From assembly GCA_038239485.1 (NCBI GenBank), contig JBBSET010000010.1:1-64000 (forward strand): 64,000 nucleotides of DNA, given 5' to 3'. The position numbers and the translations under genes are program-made. Numbering within the stretch: position 1 is the first letter of the stretch; every line of letters starts with the position of its first letter. This document shows positions 38,174 through 47,006 of the stretch, piece by piece. The notes beneath the pieces were generated by a model, which was not told the DNA's origin, made no database searches, and saw nothing but the letters and a program-made list of their open reading frames with translations. The DNA is from DASQEH01 sp038239485 (GTDB taxonomy: Bacteria; Actinomycetota; Actinomycetes; Propionibacteriales; Nocardioidaceae).

Positions 38174-39061
38174 CAGCCACGCGAGCAGCTCCCGGTTGAA
38201 CGCCGCTGGCGCCTCCTCGTGCGGGAAGTGCCCGACCCCGGGGAGGCGAACCTCGTCGAGCGGCCCGATGAGGTGTCGGGCCGTGGCCGCCACGCTTGCA
38301 TGGCGAAGTGCCGGGTCGGCCATCCCGGTGACCTGCAGCACGGGGACGTCGACGGCGCGCCGCATCGCGCGCGAGAATGCCCGGCCGTCTGCGCGGAGGC
38401 GCGAGCGCAGCAACCAGCGGTGGTATTCGATCGCGCAGTGTGATGACGGCCAATGCGACAGCGCCTCGCTGTAGCGGGTGACCTCGTCGGTGGAGGGAAA
38501 GCTCGACCGCGGCGCGGACCACGCGGTCAGGTGGCTGTCGATGTACTCGCTGCGCCCGATCCTGCGTTCCGGCAGCCAGGGGACCTGCATCGACAGCAGG
38601 TGGCCGACGGCTGTCCGCGTCATGGCCCGGTAGGGCGGACGGAGCAGAACCGACGGATGGGGAGAGGCCACGGCGCAGAGCGCGGCGACCTCGGCCGGGT
38701 GGGCAGCCGCCGTCGCCCAACCGACGAAGCCGCCCCACCCGTGTCCGACCACGACGGCCTCGGGGCTGCCCAGGGAGCGGATCAGCCCCGAGACGTCCGA
38801 AGCGAGGGTCAACGGATCGTATCCGCGGGGGGTCTTGTCACTGCCTCCGTAGCCACGCAGATCCATCGCGACGGCGTGATGGCCGGCGTCGGCGACCGGC
38901 TTCAACTGCTCTCGCCATGCCCACCAGAACTCGGGGAAGCCGTGCAGGAAGAGGACCAGCGGTCCCTCGCCCAGCTCGGCCACATGGAACCGTGCCCCGT
39001 TGGCCGCGACGAAGCGATGCCGCCACGGCCCCTCAGGCTCTGCGATGCGACCCACGGGCAT
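38135..39061 (-). CDS. Alpha/beta hydrolase, EphE-like
   Basis: A 308-residue protein of the epoxide hydrolase family by overall sequence: FLHGFPEFWWAWREQL, MDLRGYGGSDKTPRGYD, and a terminal GVGHFPHEEAP. At the nucleophile elbow it has VVVGHGWGGF, where active epoxide hydrolases have GHDWGG and esterases GxSxG, so the nucleophile position is glycine. The acid and base (TGMADPAL, GVGHF) look intact. It is convergent with marP and overlaps it by 39 nt, matching the Rv3671c-Rv3670 arrangement. Confidence 0.85.
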   Translation of the reverse strand: MPVGRIAEPEGPWRHRFVAANGARFHVAELGEGPLVLFLHGFPEFWWAWREQLKPVADAGHHAVAMDLRGYGGSDKTPRGYDPLTLASDVSGLIRSLGSPEAVVVGHGWGGFVGWATAAAHPAEVAALCAVASPHPSVLLRPPYRAMTRTAVGHLLSMQVPWLPERRIGRSEYIDSHLTAWSAPRSSFPSTDEVTRYSEALSHWPSSHCAIEYHRWLLRSRLRADGRAFSRAMRRAVDVPVLQVTGMADPALRHASVAATARHLIGPLDEVRLPGVGHFPHEEAPAAFNRELLAWLSARTGSGAHGDL

Positions 39062-39087
39062 CGCGGCTCAGCTCGGTCCGGCGTCAC

Positions 39088-39495
39088 TCAGCCCCGTTTG
39101 AGGACCTGCTTGTTGCTCTTCACCGCCGCGATGGTCTGCTCGGGTGCCTTGATCTGCTTGATCTTGCGCAGCCCCAGCAACGCCAGGATCGCCGCCAGCA
39201 GGATGTAGACGCCGAAGACGATGAGAAAGGCCACGGCGTCACCGATGTGAGGGAGCGATGCCAACGCGAAACCGAAGGCGATCGACACCATGATGACAGC
39301 GAGGACGGCCAGGAACCCGGCCACCGCGAACAGGGCTGCACCGATGCCGCCGGCCTTGACGCTGAACTTGAGCTCGCTCTTGGCCAGCTCGATCTCGTCG
39401 CGGATGAGCGCGGAGAAGTCGCCTGTCGTGTCGGCGATCAACCGGCCGATCGTCGGCTCACTCGAGGTGTCCGGGTCCAGCTTGACGGTGCTCAT
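39088..39495 (-). CDS. Phage-holin-family (DUF1469) membrane protein
   Basis: A 135-residue protein: N-terminal soluble part with GRLIADTTGDFSALIRDEI and an amphipathic helix, then two membrane segments (about 50-72 and 83-107) and a lysine-rich cytosolic tail. This is the superfamily-6 holin-like/Actinobacterial DUF1469 protein seen next to marP and ephE in mycobacteria (Rv3669-like). No lytic function is shown; it is probably a cell-envelope membrane protein. Confidence 0.82.
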   Translation of the reverse strand: MSTVKLDPDTSSEPTIGRLIADTTGDFSALIRDEIELAKSELKFSVKAGGIGAALFAVAGFLAVLAVIMVSIAFGFALASLPHIGDAVAFLIVFGVYILLAAILALLGLRKIKQIKAPEQTIAAVKSNKQVLKRG

Positions 39496-39638
39496 GCAGA
39501 TCCTCTCCTCGCGCAGGCACGGCCCCCGCCGCGTTGTAGGGCATCACCCTACGGCGTTCGGGCTGCCGCTGCGATTCGCCTCGTCGGTGCCGAGGCCTAC
39601 GTCGGGACCGACGCGCGAACCTCAGGACGAGGCGGGCG

Positions 39639-40415
39639 TCAGGAGAAGTCGATCAGCAGACCGTCGTCGGTGGCGTCGGCCGTCACCACGGCCGTACTCC
39701 CCTTGACCCGGGCCCGCAGGCACTCCACGATCCACGGCATCAGCAGACCGTCCGGTCCGCGGCCGTAGCTGTCGTAGAGCGCCCCTGCCTCACTGAGCAG
39801 ATCCTCGCGCGCCTCCGGTGCCAACGACGCCGCCCTGGCGCCGGCCGCCACGAACTCGACCAGGGTCGGCCGGAAGAAGCGCTGCCACTGCCGGAAGGAT
39901 CGCCGCTCCGCCAAGGTGACGATGTCGGAGAACTCGAACGGGTCGTCGCTGTCGGGCGGGACCTCCCCGACAAGTGCCGCCACCTTGCGTACCCAGGGGA
40001 CCTTGTCGTCGCCCGCTCGTCGCACCACGGCGAACACACCACCCGGACGCAGCACCCGCGCGATCTCGGGCAGCGACCGCTCGAGATCCAGCCCCTCGTA
40101 CGCCGGACCGGCCACCACGATGTCGACCGACGAGGCGGACACCGGGAGATCCTCCGCCCGGGCGAGGACGAGATGCGCCTGCGGCGCGGCTCGGCGAAGT
40201 CCGGTCAGCCCGGCGGGGGTCGGCTCTGCAGCGATCACGTCATGGCCCAGGCCGCACAACAGGCCGGTCAGGCCGCCTGCACCCGCGCCCAGCTCCAGCA
40301 TCCTGGTGGGCCCGGACCCGACCAGCCACGCGATCGCCTCCGCGGGCAGCCCGGCCACGCCGGTCGAGGCGCCCTTGACGCCAGCACCCCGGGCGCGTCT
40401 GTCGTCGGCGTCCAT
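39639..40415 (-). CDS. SAM-dependent methyltransferase, class I
   Basis: A 258-residue class I methyltransferase. Motif I is MLELGAGAGGLTGLL, then VIAAEPTPAGLTGL, then VDIVVAGPAYEGLDLERSL and LRPGGVFAVV. The substrate is unknown. The ATG at 40415 (MDADDRRARG) is chosen over a much longer arginine-rich extension. It is divergent from the Fic-like gene with about 130 nt between. Confidence 0.8.
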   Translation of the reverse strand: MDADDRRARGAGVKGASTGVAGLPAEAIAWLVGSGPTRMLELGAGAGGLTGLLCGLGHDVIAAEPTPAGLTGLRRAAPQAHLVLARAEDLPVSASSVDIVVAGPAYEGLDLERSLPEIARVLRPGGVFAVVRRAGDDKVPWVRKVAALVGEVPPDSDDPFEFSDIVTLAERRSFRQWQRFFRPTLVEFVAAGARAASLAPEAREDLLSEAGALYDSYGRGPDGLLMPWIVECLRARVKGSTAVVTADATDDGLLIDFS

Positions 40416-40545
40416 GGCAAGCCAGGCTATCCGACACTTCGGCTCCCACCGTGCACAGCCGGTCGATCCGGGCCACTCGTCTGCTGCCGGCCGAGGCCAT
40501 CCGGCACTGTCGGTACGACGCGCGCCCGCGGTTAGGCTGCCGAGA

Positions 40546-41271
40546 GTGCACAGCCTGAAGGAGACCATCAGCGCGGCAGCGGGGGCTGAAGGCGTTCCGT
40601 CGGCACTGGCGGCGTCCCGTGACGGGGTGGACTCCCTCCTGCGAGACCGGGGTGTCAGGCGCACGACGCCGACACTGGTGGCGGAGTCCCTCCTGCGGGG
40701 GGCGGCCGCCTCGGCTCAGCTGGCGGGGAGCTCGACCGGGCTGGAGGCTCTCAGGCACGGCGAGGGCGACGTCCTTGCGCGCGGAGCTGCCCGCCTCAAC
40801 GCCGGCGTGCTCGCTCTGGCCCCCGTCGTCGGCAGGTCGCCTCTTCAGGCGCTTGCTCGTCTGCACACGCTCGCCGCTGCCGATCTGGTGGCTGCCGACC
40901 AGCTCGGGCGCCCACGGTCGGGCGATGGGGTCGCCGCTCGCCTGCAGGCACTGTCGGGATGCCTGCAGGCGACCTCCGGCCTCCCGGCCATCGTCGTCGC
41001 CGCGGTCGCCCACGCGGAGATCGCCACGATCGAGCCGTTCGAGACCGGCAACGGACTGGTCGGGCGCGCCTTGGAGCGGCTGGTCCTGGTGGCACGAGGG
41101 GTGGACCCGTCCTCGATGCTGGTGCCTGAGGCCGGACACGCGGCCTTGGCCGACGGGTACCGCGCTGCACTAGCCGCGTACGCCACCGGCTCCGTGACGG
41201 GCGTCCGGACGTGGCTGCTGCACTGCGCGGCCGCTCTCACCGTAGCGGCTGAGGCGAGCCCGCGGCGCTGA
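40546..41271 (+). CDS. Degenerate Fic/DOC-like protein
   Basis: A 241-residue helical protein. Near residues 150-180 it has VAHAEIATIEPFETGNGLVGRALERLV, here cited in part as EPFETGNGLVGR (163-174), which aligns with the Fic motif HPFxxGNGRxxR. The catalytic histidine is replaced by E163 and the first arginine by L171; the GNG turn and R174 remain. AMP transfer is therefore unlikely. Fic-like proteins of this kind next to Tad-locus genes occur in other actinobacteria and are sometimes labelled oxidoreductase. GTG start. Confidence 0.65.
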   Translation: MHSLKETISAAAGAEGVPSALAASRDGVDSLLRDRGVRRTTPTLVAESLLRGAAASAQLAGSSTGLEALRHGEGDVLARGAARLNAGVLALAPVVGRSPLQALARLHTLAAADLVAADQLGRPRSGDGVAARLQALSGCLQATSGLPAIVVAAVAHAEIATIEPFETGNGLVGRALERLVLVARGVDPSSMLVPEAGHAALADGYRAALAAYATGSVTGVRTWLLHCAAALTVAAEASPRR

Positions 41272-41281
41272 CTCCCTGGAC

Positions 41282-41320
41282 GTGCGAGCGGCGTCCTCGT
41301 AAGGACGCCGCCGCTCGCAC
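41282..41320. terminator. Long hairpin terminator
   Basis: GTGCGAGCGG and CGTCCT pair with AGGACG and CCGCTCGCAC around a CGTA loop, giving a 16-bp stem with a small bulge. It follows the Fic-like gene stop and faces the convergent HAD gene, so it probably serves both strands. Confidence 0.7.
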
Positions 41321-41505
41321 ACGGGACACGGGTTACCAGGCGTGCATTCTCGTTGTCGCCTCGGGAGAGACCCAAGTGGCGACTGGACCCTGTATGAAGG
41401 GTGGATCACCGCGTGGGTACCCGGCTCGTATGCGGATTGTTCAGTTCTCCCTTCTGTTGTACGCCGGTTGAGCGGATATGGGAAGACCTCGTCGGCGCGT
41501 CGGTG

Positions 41506-42306
41506 TCAGGCACGCCTCGAGCGGCGGCTGGCGAGCACCGCCGCGCCTGCTGCCGCTCCCGCCCCCAGCGCGACCGCCGCGACGGCGGTCCGACGGGCCT
41601 CGAAGGGCGTCCGTCTGCGCAGTTTTATCGGTTTGGAGAAGTCGAGAACCGGCCAGCCACGCTCAACGGCGGTCTTACGCAGCAGCTTGCCCGGATTGAC
41701 GGCATAAGGATGGCCGACAGCCTCGAGCATGGCGAGGTCGGTCGCTGAATCGCTGTAGGCATACGACCCGTCGAGGTCGTAGCCGTTCTCCTCGGCGAGC
41801 TCGCGGATGGCGACCGCCTTGTTGCCGGCGTAGGCGTAGAACGCGATCTCCCCGGTGTAACGCCCGTCGACCTGGACCATGACCGTCGCGATGACGTGAT
41901 CGGCACCGAGCATCTCGCCGATCGGCTCGGCCACCTCGGCACCCGATGCGGAGACGATGACGACGTCGTGGCCGTCGGCGTGGTGCTGCTCGATCAGGGT
42001 GACCGCTTCCGCATACACCAGGGGGTCCACGATGTGGTGCAAGGTCTCCGCGACGATGTCCTTGACGGTTTGCACGTCCCACCCTGCGGCCTGCTCCGAC
42101 AGGTATCGGCGCATCCGCTCCATCTGGTCGTGATCGGCGCCTCCTACATGGAAGACGAACTGGGCGTACGCGCTCCGCAGCACCGACCTGCGGTTGATCA
42201 GACCACCGTGATAGAACGGCCGGCCGAACGCGAGCGTGCTGGACCTGGCGATGATGGTCTTGTCCAGATCGAAGAACGCAGCAGGCGAACCGGTCGCGCC
42301 AGTCAC
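41506..42306 (-). CDS. HAD-IB family hydrolase (SerB-like)
   Basis: A 266-residue HAD phosphatase. Motif I is FFDLDKT with D13 and D15; motif II is VIVSASGAEV; motif III lysine is in GNKAVAIREL; motif IV is AYSDSATDLAML. Residues 240-262 are a hydrophobic alanine/glycine segment with basic end, a possible tail anchor. It resembles the HAD proteins beside the Tad locus (Rv3661-like). Lysophosphatidate or phosphoserine phosphatase are possible activities. GTG start with a GGGGGAGG box. Confidence 0.9.
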   Translation of the reverse strand: MTGATGSPAAFFDLDKTIIARSSTLAFGRPFYHGGLINRRSVLRSAYAQFVFHVGGADHDQMERMRRYLSEQAAGWDVQTVKDIVAETLHHIVDPLVYAEAVTLIEQHHADGHDVVIVSASGAEVAEPIGEMLGADHVIATVMVQVDGRYTGEIAFYAYAGNKAVAIRELAEENGYDLDGSYAYSDSATDLAMLEAVGHPYAVNPGKLLRKTAVERGWPVLDFSKPIKLRRRTPFEARRTAVAAVALGAGAAAGAAVLASRRSRRA

Positions 42307-42387
42307 GGCCGCACCTCCCCCTGAACGTCGTCGTCTGTCGAGGATACGGGGCTCCCCAGCGAGAGCACGGAGCTCTCCTCGCAACTG

Positions 42388-42418
42388 TTGGAACGTTTTA
42401 CAGCTCCGGGAGTACAGT
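42388..42418 (+). promoter_or_regulatory. Promoter of the 6C RNA
   Basis: TTGGAA (42388-42393) and TACAGT (42413-42418), 19-nt spacer, would start transcription near 42425, just before the first C-rich hairpin. Assigned by consensus and position. Confidence 0.5.
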
Positions 42419-42424
42419 GAGCGC

Positions 42425-42540
42425 AGAACTCCAGCGGCAACCCCCCCTCGTCGCTGGACTGATGGGTCGGACACCATCCCCCGGAGTCCGAACCCATTGG
42501 CAGCCCCCGGTATCCCCCCACCGGGGGCTGCCCCATGTCA
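42425..42540 (+). ncRNA. 6C RNA (actinobacterial small RNA)
   Basis: Two hairpins each carry a run of at least six cytosines in the loop, the definition of the 6C motif. Hairpin 1: stem TCCAGCG/CGCTGGA (42430-42436, 42452-42458), loop with seven C. Hairpin 2: 12-bp stem GGCAGCCCCCGG/CCGGGGGCTGCC (42499-42510, 42521-42532), loop TATCCCCCCA. In mycobacteria this RNA (B11/6C) lies in the same place, next to ssd. It regulates growth-related mRNAs through its C-rich loops. The second stem probably also ends transcription. Confidence 0.85.
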
Positions 42541-42655
42541 TGGCGCACCCGACCGCAGAGGCGCCACGATCCACAGCCCGGTCAGAGCCGCCATGTCGTC
42601 CACAGCCTCATCGCTGAGCCCCTCGGCACAGGTCGCGGGTGACCAGGCTGTGCGC

Positions 42656-43792
42656 ATGACCGCACGTACCGCGCCTTTCGCGTCGACCGGGTCCACCGGA
42701 CCCGCCGCGCCCCTTGTGGTGACGCGGGACTCCGGCCTCCGCGACGAGATCCTGCGGCTGTGTGTGAAGGCCGCCGTGTCGCCGGAAGTCGTCACCGACG
42801 TCGAGCAGGTGCGTCGCAGCTGGGCGAGCGCCTCCTGCGTCCTGGTCGGCGCGGACTGTGCCGGGGACGTGTCGTCGTTGGCTCTGACCCGCCGGCGCGA
42901 CGTCATCCTGGTCTCGGACCCGCCCGACAGCGCCGCGCTGTGGCGTGCCGCGGTCGCGGTTCACGCAGACCACGTCGCATTGGTCCCCGACGCCGACGGC
43001 TGGCTCGTCGACCGGCTCACGGACTCGATCGACGGGGCGATCGACGCGACCACCGTCGGGGTGGTGGGGGCGAGCGGCGGGGCAGGGGCCTCGACGCTCG
43101 CAGCTGCCCTGGGTCTGACGGCTGCCCGGCGCGGAAGCTGTGCCCTCCTGGTCGACCTGGACCCCCTCGCGGGCGGGCTCGAGCTTGCGGTGGGCTGTGA
43201 GTCGACACCAGGGCTGCGCTGGGCCGACGTCGCGGCGACGCGCGGACACGTCGGGTCGGCCGCCTTGCGTTCGGCGCTGCCGTCGACCGACGGGTTGGCT
43301 GTCTTGTCGTGGGGGGCCTCCTCCGTCCGGAGCAGGCGTAGCGACCTTGATCCGCTCGCGTTGGCCGGCGTGCTGACGACAGGCAAGCGGGGCTGCGACG
43401 TCGTGGTCGCGGACCTGCCTCGGCGCCCGGACGACACGATGCGCGGGGCCGTGCAGGCCGTCGACACGCTGCTGATGGTCTGCACGGCCGACGTCGGCTC
43501 AGCCTCGGCCGGGCATCGGCTGCTCGAACATGTCGAGTCGTGGTGCGCCGACATCCGCCTTGTCGTTCGCCGGCGACGCGACGACGGCCTGGTCGCCGAC
43601 TCCGTCGCGGCCGCGCTCGAGCTGCCGCTCGCGGCTGTGCTTCCCACCCAGCGGGCCGTGGCCCGAGCGATCGACGAAGGACTCGGCCCGCTCGGCAGGG
43701 GGAGCCTCGAACGACGGTGCGCCAGCCTGCTCGACGGCCTCGGGATCGGCGATCCGCGACGGGCGGCGCCCCGGCAGGGAGCTGTCAGATGA
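42656..43792 (+). CDS. ssd: CpaE-like septum site-determining protein
   Basis: A 378-residue MinD/CpaE-type protein. The N-terminal half (1-130) is a receiver-like domain without clear phosphorylation site; the deviant Walker A is GASGGAGAST (138-147), followed by LLVDLDPLAGGLELAVG. The usual KGG lysine pattern is altered (GGAGAST), as in Ssd of mycobacteria, which inhibits septum formation. It heads the tad operon and would position the pilus machine. The ATG at 42656 follows the 6C RNA. The stop overlaps tadA as ATGA. Confidence 0.85.
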   Translation: MTARTAPFASTGSTGPAAPLVVTRDSGLRDEILRLCVKAAVSPEVVTDVEQVRRSWASASCVLVGADCAGDVSSLALTRRRDVILVSDPPDSAALWRAAVAVHADHVALVPDADGWLVDRLTDSIDGAIDATTVGVVGASGGAGASTLAAALGLTAARRGSCALLVDLDPLAGGLELAVGCESTPGLRWADVAATRGHVGSAALRSALPSTDGLAVLSWGASSVRSRRSDLDPLALAGVLTTGKRGCDVVVADLPRRPDDTMRGAVQAVDTLLMVCTADVGSASAGHRLLEHVESWCADIRLVVRRRRDDGLVADSVAAALELPLAAVLPTQRAVARAIDEGLGPLGRGSLERRCASLLDGLGIGDPRRAAPRQGAVR

Positions 43793-44967
43793 GTGTCACT
43801 GACAGCGCCCAGGTCGACGTGGCTCTGCTGGACCGGGTGCGCAGCCGGTTGGCCGAACTGGGCGGACCGATGACCCCGGTCAGGGTCGCGGACATCATTC
43901 GCAGCGAGGGCCGGCTCGTCGGCGACGCCGCCGTGCTCGCCGTGGTCGATGCGGTCCGGCGGGAGACCGTCGGCGCCGGGCCTCTCGACGAGCTCCTGCT
44001 CCTCGACGGCGTCACCGACATCCTGGTCAACGGCCCCGCTGACGTCTTCGTCGACATCGGCGCCGGCCTCGAGCGCTCAGCCGTGACCTTAACGGACGAC
44101 AGTGCGGTCCGCCGGCTGGCCCAGCGGCTGGCCTCCACTGCGGGTCGGCGGCTCGACGACGCGTCGCCGTACGTCGATGTGCGGCTGCGTGACGGCAGCC
44201 GGTTCCATGCCGTCCTTGCCCCGGTAGCACGTCCTGGCACCTGCTTGTCCATCCGCGTGCCGGCGCGACGCGCGATGACCCTGGACGACCTGGTCGCGGC
44301 TGGGACGACGAGCAGCCGCGGCGCCGCCGTCCTGCTGGACATCGTCAGGTCCAAGGTTGCCTTCCTGGTCTCCGGGGGCACCGGCTGCGGCAAGACCACC
44401 CTGCTGGCGGCCCTGCTGTCCTATGCCGAGGAGCGCGAGCGCATCGTCCTCGTCGAGGATGCGAGCGAGCTCAGGCCATCCCACCGGCACGTCGTCGCCC
44501 TGGAGGCGCGCCAGCCGAACGTCGAGGGAGCGGGCGAGATCACGGTCCGGGACCTGGTCCGCCAGGCGCTCCGGATGCGTCCGGACCGCCTGGTCGTCGG
44601 CGAGGTCCGAGGAGCCGAGGTGGTCGACCTGCTGGCCGCGCTCAACACGGGTCACGAAGGTGGCTGCGGGACCATCCATGCCAACGCTGCCCGCGACGTG
44701 CCCGCACGGATGGAAGCACTCGCCATGGCGGCGGGGCTCTCCCGCGCGGCCGTCCACTCCCAGCTGTCGGCTGCGATCCAGGTCGTCGTTCATCTGCGCC
44801 GCGACGCCCACGGAACCCGACGACTGGCAGAGATCGCGGTTCTGGCCCGCGCGCCGGACGGCTTCGCGGCCGCGGTGCCGGCCATCACGTTCGAGCTGGG
44901 CGGAGGCGCCTCGATCGGACCCGGTGGCGCGGCGCTGGAAGCACTTCTCGGCGGGGGCCGGGGGTGA
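43789..44967 (+). CDS. tadA: Tad/CpaF-type secretion ATPase
   Basis: A 392-residue type II/IV secretion ATPase. The N-terminal domain includes ADIIRSEG and the conserved GVTDILVNGPADVFVD; Walker A is SGGTGCGKTT with K202; the Asp box VLVEDASELRP, RPDRLVVGEVRGAE Walker B and GHEGGCGTIHANAARD His box follow. It powers assembly of Flp-type pili. Coupled to ssd upstream and tadB downstream by 4-nt overlaps. Confidence 0.94.
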   Translation: MSVTDSAQVDVALLDRVRSRLAELGGPMTPVRVADIIRSEGRLVGDAAVLAVVDAVRRETVGAGPLDELLLLDGVTDILVNGPADVFVDIGAGLERSAVTLTDDSAVRRLAQRLASTAGRRLDDASPYVDVRLRDGSRFHAVLAPVARPGTCLSIRVPARRAMTLDDLVAAGTTSSRGAAVLLDIVRSKVAFLVSGGTGCGKTTLLAALLSYAEERERIVLVEDASELRPSHRHVVALEARQPNVEGAGEITVRDLVRQALRMRPDRLVVGEVRGAEVVDLLAALNTGHEGGCGTIHANAARDVPARMEALAMAAGLSRAAVHSQLSAAIQVVVHLRRDAHGTRRLAEIAVLARAPDGFAAAVPAITFELGGGASIGPGGAALEALLGGGRG

Positions 44968-45773
44968 GCGGTTGGGCAGCGGCGTTGGCCGTCAGTGTAT
45001 TCCTGGGTGTCTGGACGGCCTTGCCGGCCGGCTCACTCGGTCGGCTCGGCGCGGCGGGGGCCGTCGGAGCAGGAGCTGAGCGACCCGTGCGACCCGGGCT
45101 CGCCCTTATCGGACTCGCGGCCGTCCTCTCCGGATGTTGGCTGGCCGCGGGGGGCAGCCTCGCCGTCGTGCCGCTCGGGCTCGGCGTGGTGGTCGCGGCA
45201 GTGGTCATCCGCCGGGTCACCCAGAACTGGCGAGGTCGTCGAGAGCGACGCGACCGGCAGCTCGCAGTCATCGAGCTCTGTGACTCGCTGAGTGCCGAGA
45301 TGCGGGCCGGCCTGCCTGCTCACGACGCGCTGGGCCGAGCCTGTGCCCACCGAGTCGAGTGGTCCGGCATCGTCGCCACGTCGAGGCTCGGTGGCGACGT
45401 CGCGACCGCCCTACGGCGGGCCGCCGGCCAACCGGGGGCGGAGGGGCTGCGCGCCGTGGCGGCGGGCTGGCAGGTCGCCATCCGCTCAGGGGCGGGTCTG
45501 GCCAGTGTCCTGGAGCGGATCGCCGCCGGGCTGCGCGACGACGACGAGGCTCGCTCAGAGGTGCTTGCTTCGCTCGGGCCTCCGCGTGCCACGGCGAAGA
45601 TGCTGGCGGTCCTTCCTGCGTTCGGGCTCGCTCTCGGCTCCTCGATGGGCGCGCGACCGATCGCCTTCCTCCTCAACACCGGTGTCGGGTTGGTATGTCT
45701 TTTCCTTGGGCTCCTCCTCGCCGGGCTCGGCGTCGTCTGGGTCGAACGCCTCGCCTCGTCGGCAGAGATCTGA
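44964..45773 (+). CDS. tadB: TadB-like type II secretion F protein
   Basis: A 269-residue inner-membrane platform protein. Two N-terminal membrane segments (about 5-22 and 42-75), a cytosolic T2SSF domain (AVIELCDSLSAEMRAGLPAHDAL region, about 97-205) and two C-terminal membrane segments. It anchors the TadA motor. GTG start overlaps the tadA stop. Confidence 0.88.
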   Translation: MSGWAAALAVSVFLGVWTALPAGSLGRLGAAGAVGAGAERPVRPGLALIGLAAVLSGCWLAAGGSLAVVPLGLGVVVAAVVIRRVTQNWRGRRERRDRQLAVIELCDSLSAEMRAGLPAHDALGRACAHRVEWSGIVATSRLGGDVATALRRAAGQPGAEGLRAVAAGWQVAIRSGAGLASVLERIAAGLRDDDEARSEVLASLGPPRATAKMLAVLPAFGLALGSSMGARPIAFLLNTGVGLVCLFLGLLLAGLGVVWVERLASSAEI

Positions 45774-45775
45774 CC

Positions 45776-46525
45776 GTGCCCGCCGTCTGCGCCGCCTTGA
45801 CGTTCGTCGCCGTCTGGTCCCTGGTGCCAGGGCCGGGCGCACGCATCGCCAGCCGTCGGTTGAGCAGGCTGAGCGGCGCGCGCGACGACACAGCGCTGAT
45901 GGCGGCAGTGCGGGCCTCGCCGGTGGAGGACCCGGTGGTGCGGTCGCTGGTGTGCGCGGCGGCCTGCGCGGGCATCGGCTGGCTGCTCGGCGGAGCTGTG
46001 CTGGCAGCATGCGGAGTGCCTGCGGGACTGGGTCTGAGCCTGTGGATCGGACGGTTGGAGTCCCCGGCGACGTCTCGGGCCAAGGCTGAGATCGCTCGAG
46101 ACCTTCCCCTGGCCGTCGACCTGCTCGCCGCCTGCGCGATGGCCGGCAGGCCGGTCGAGGAGTCGCTGCGTGTCGTGGCTTCGGCGGTGGGTGGAGCGCT
46201 GGGCGCCCGGCTCGACTCCATCGTCGCTCGCCTCGTACTGGGTGCGGACCCTCAGTCGGAATGGACGCGGGTGGCCGCCGACCCGCAGCTCGCCACCCTC
46301 GGCCGGTCGATGGCGAGGACCCTGCAGTCGGGAGCTCCTTTGGTCGAGGCTCTGACCAGGCTGGCCGAGGATCGGCGACGAGAGCGCCGGACGCAGACGC
46401 AGCTGCGCGCGCGCACTGTCGGCGTCAAGGCGGCGGGACCGCTGGCGCTCTGCTTCCTCCCCGCCTTCATGGTGATCGGCGTCATTCCCACCATCGCCGG
46501 CGCGTTCTCGCATCTCGTCCTCTGA
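45776..46525 (+). CDS. tadC: TadC-like type II secretion F protein
   Basis: A 249-residue T2SSF-domain membrane protein. N-terminal segment (AVCAALTFVAVWSLVPG), a central pair of hydrophobic stretches, then the F domain (LPLAVDLLAACAMAGRPVEESL) and a C-terminal segment (FLPAFMVIGVIPTIAGAF). It would pair with TadB. The GTG at 45776, two bases after the tadB stop, is chosen; the frame is open further upstream by chance. Followed by a 160-nt gap before the pilin genes. Confidence 0.85.
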   Translation: MPAVCAALTFVAVWSLVPGPGARIASRRLSRLSGARDDTALMAAVRASPVEDPVVRSLVCAAACAGIGWLLGGAVLAACGVPAGLGLSLWIGRLESPATSRAKAEIARDLPLAVDLLAACAMAGRPVEESLRVVASAVGGALGARLDSIVARLVLGADPQSEWTRVAADPQLATLGRSMARTLQSGAPLVEALTRLAEDRRRERRTQTQLRARTVGVKAAGPLALCFLPAFMVIGVIPTIAGAFSHLVL

Positions 46526-46686
46526 GCGCAGCTCCAAGCGTGCTTTCCCCAGCTCGACAGCGGACGAGCGGCTGTCAACAGCCGCCGCTTTCGCTCTCGC
46601 CCCAGCAATCGCCGGAGCCCAGGCTGACGGAGTCAAGCGCCACCCTGGCCCGGATCCACCGGCCCAGCCACCGAAAGGACACCCAG

Positions 46687-46953
46687 ATGCCGCACCTCAC
46701 CATCCCCGCACCCATGACCGGCCTTGCGCCCATGACCGACCCTGCGCCCATGACCGACCCTGAAACCGCCTGCTCGCCGGTCCGCGCTCTCATCGAGCGC
46801 GGACAGGCCGGCATGACCACGGCCGAGTACGCCGTGGGCACGGTGTCCGCCTGTAGCTTCGCCGGACTGCTGTTCAAGCTGCTCTCGTCCAGCTTCGGGC
46901 AGAACCTGCTCGAAGGAATCTTCAGCAAGATCACCGACCTGCTTCCGTTCTGA
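46687..46953 (+). CDS. DUF4244 pilin-like protein with PMT repeats
   Basis: An 88-residue small protein. After a leader with three PMT-type repeats comes RGQAG-MTTAEYAVGTVSA, which has the prepilin-peptidase signature G/xxxxE (cleavage after G, glutamate at +5), then a hydrophobic segment and a short C-terminus. This DUF4244 family replaces classical Flp pilins in many actinobacterial Tad loci. A strong GAAAGGAC box precedes the ATG. The leader is unusually long because of the repeats. Confidence 0.85.
   Translation: MPHLTIPAPMTGLAPMTDPAPMTDPETACSPVRALIERGQAGMTTAEYAVGTVSACSFAGLLFKLLSSSFGQNLLEGIFSKITDLLPF
46708..46761 (+). repeat. Three 18-bp tandem repeats in the pilin leader
   Basis: Units of 18 bp encode APMTGL, APMTDP and APMTDP; the last two are identical at DNA level. 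They expand the N-terminal leader before the prepilin cleavage site and each contains an in-frame ATG. Confidence 0.85.
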
Positions 46954-47006
46954 CCACGCCGGGTGGGGCGAGCCGTCGCGGCTCGCCCCACCAGAGAGGA
47001 GATCCC

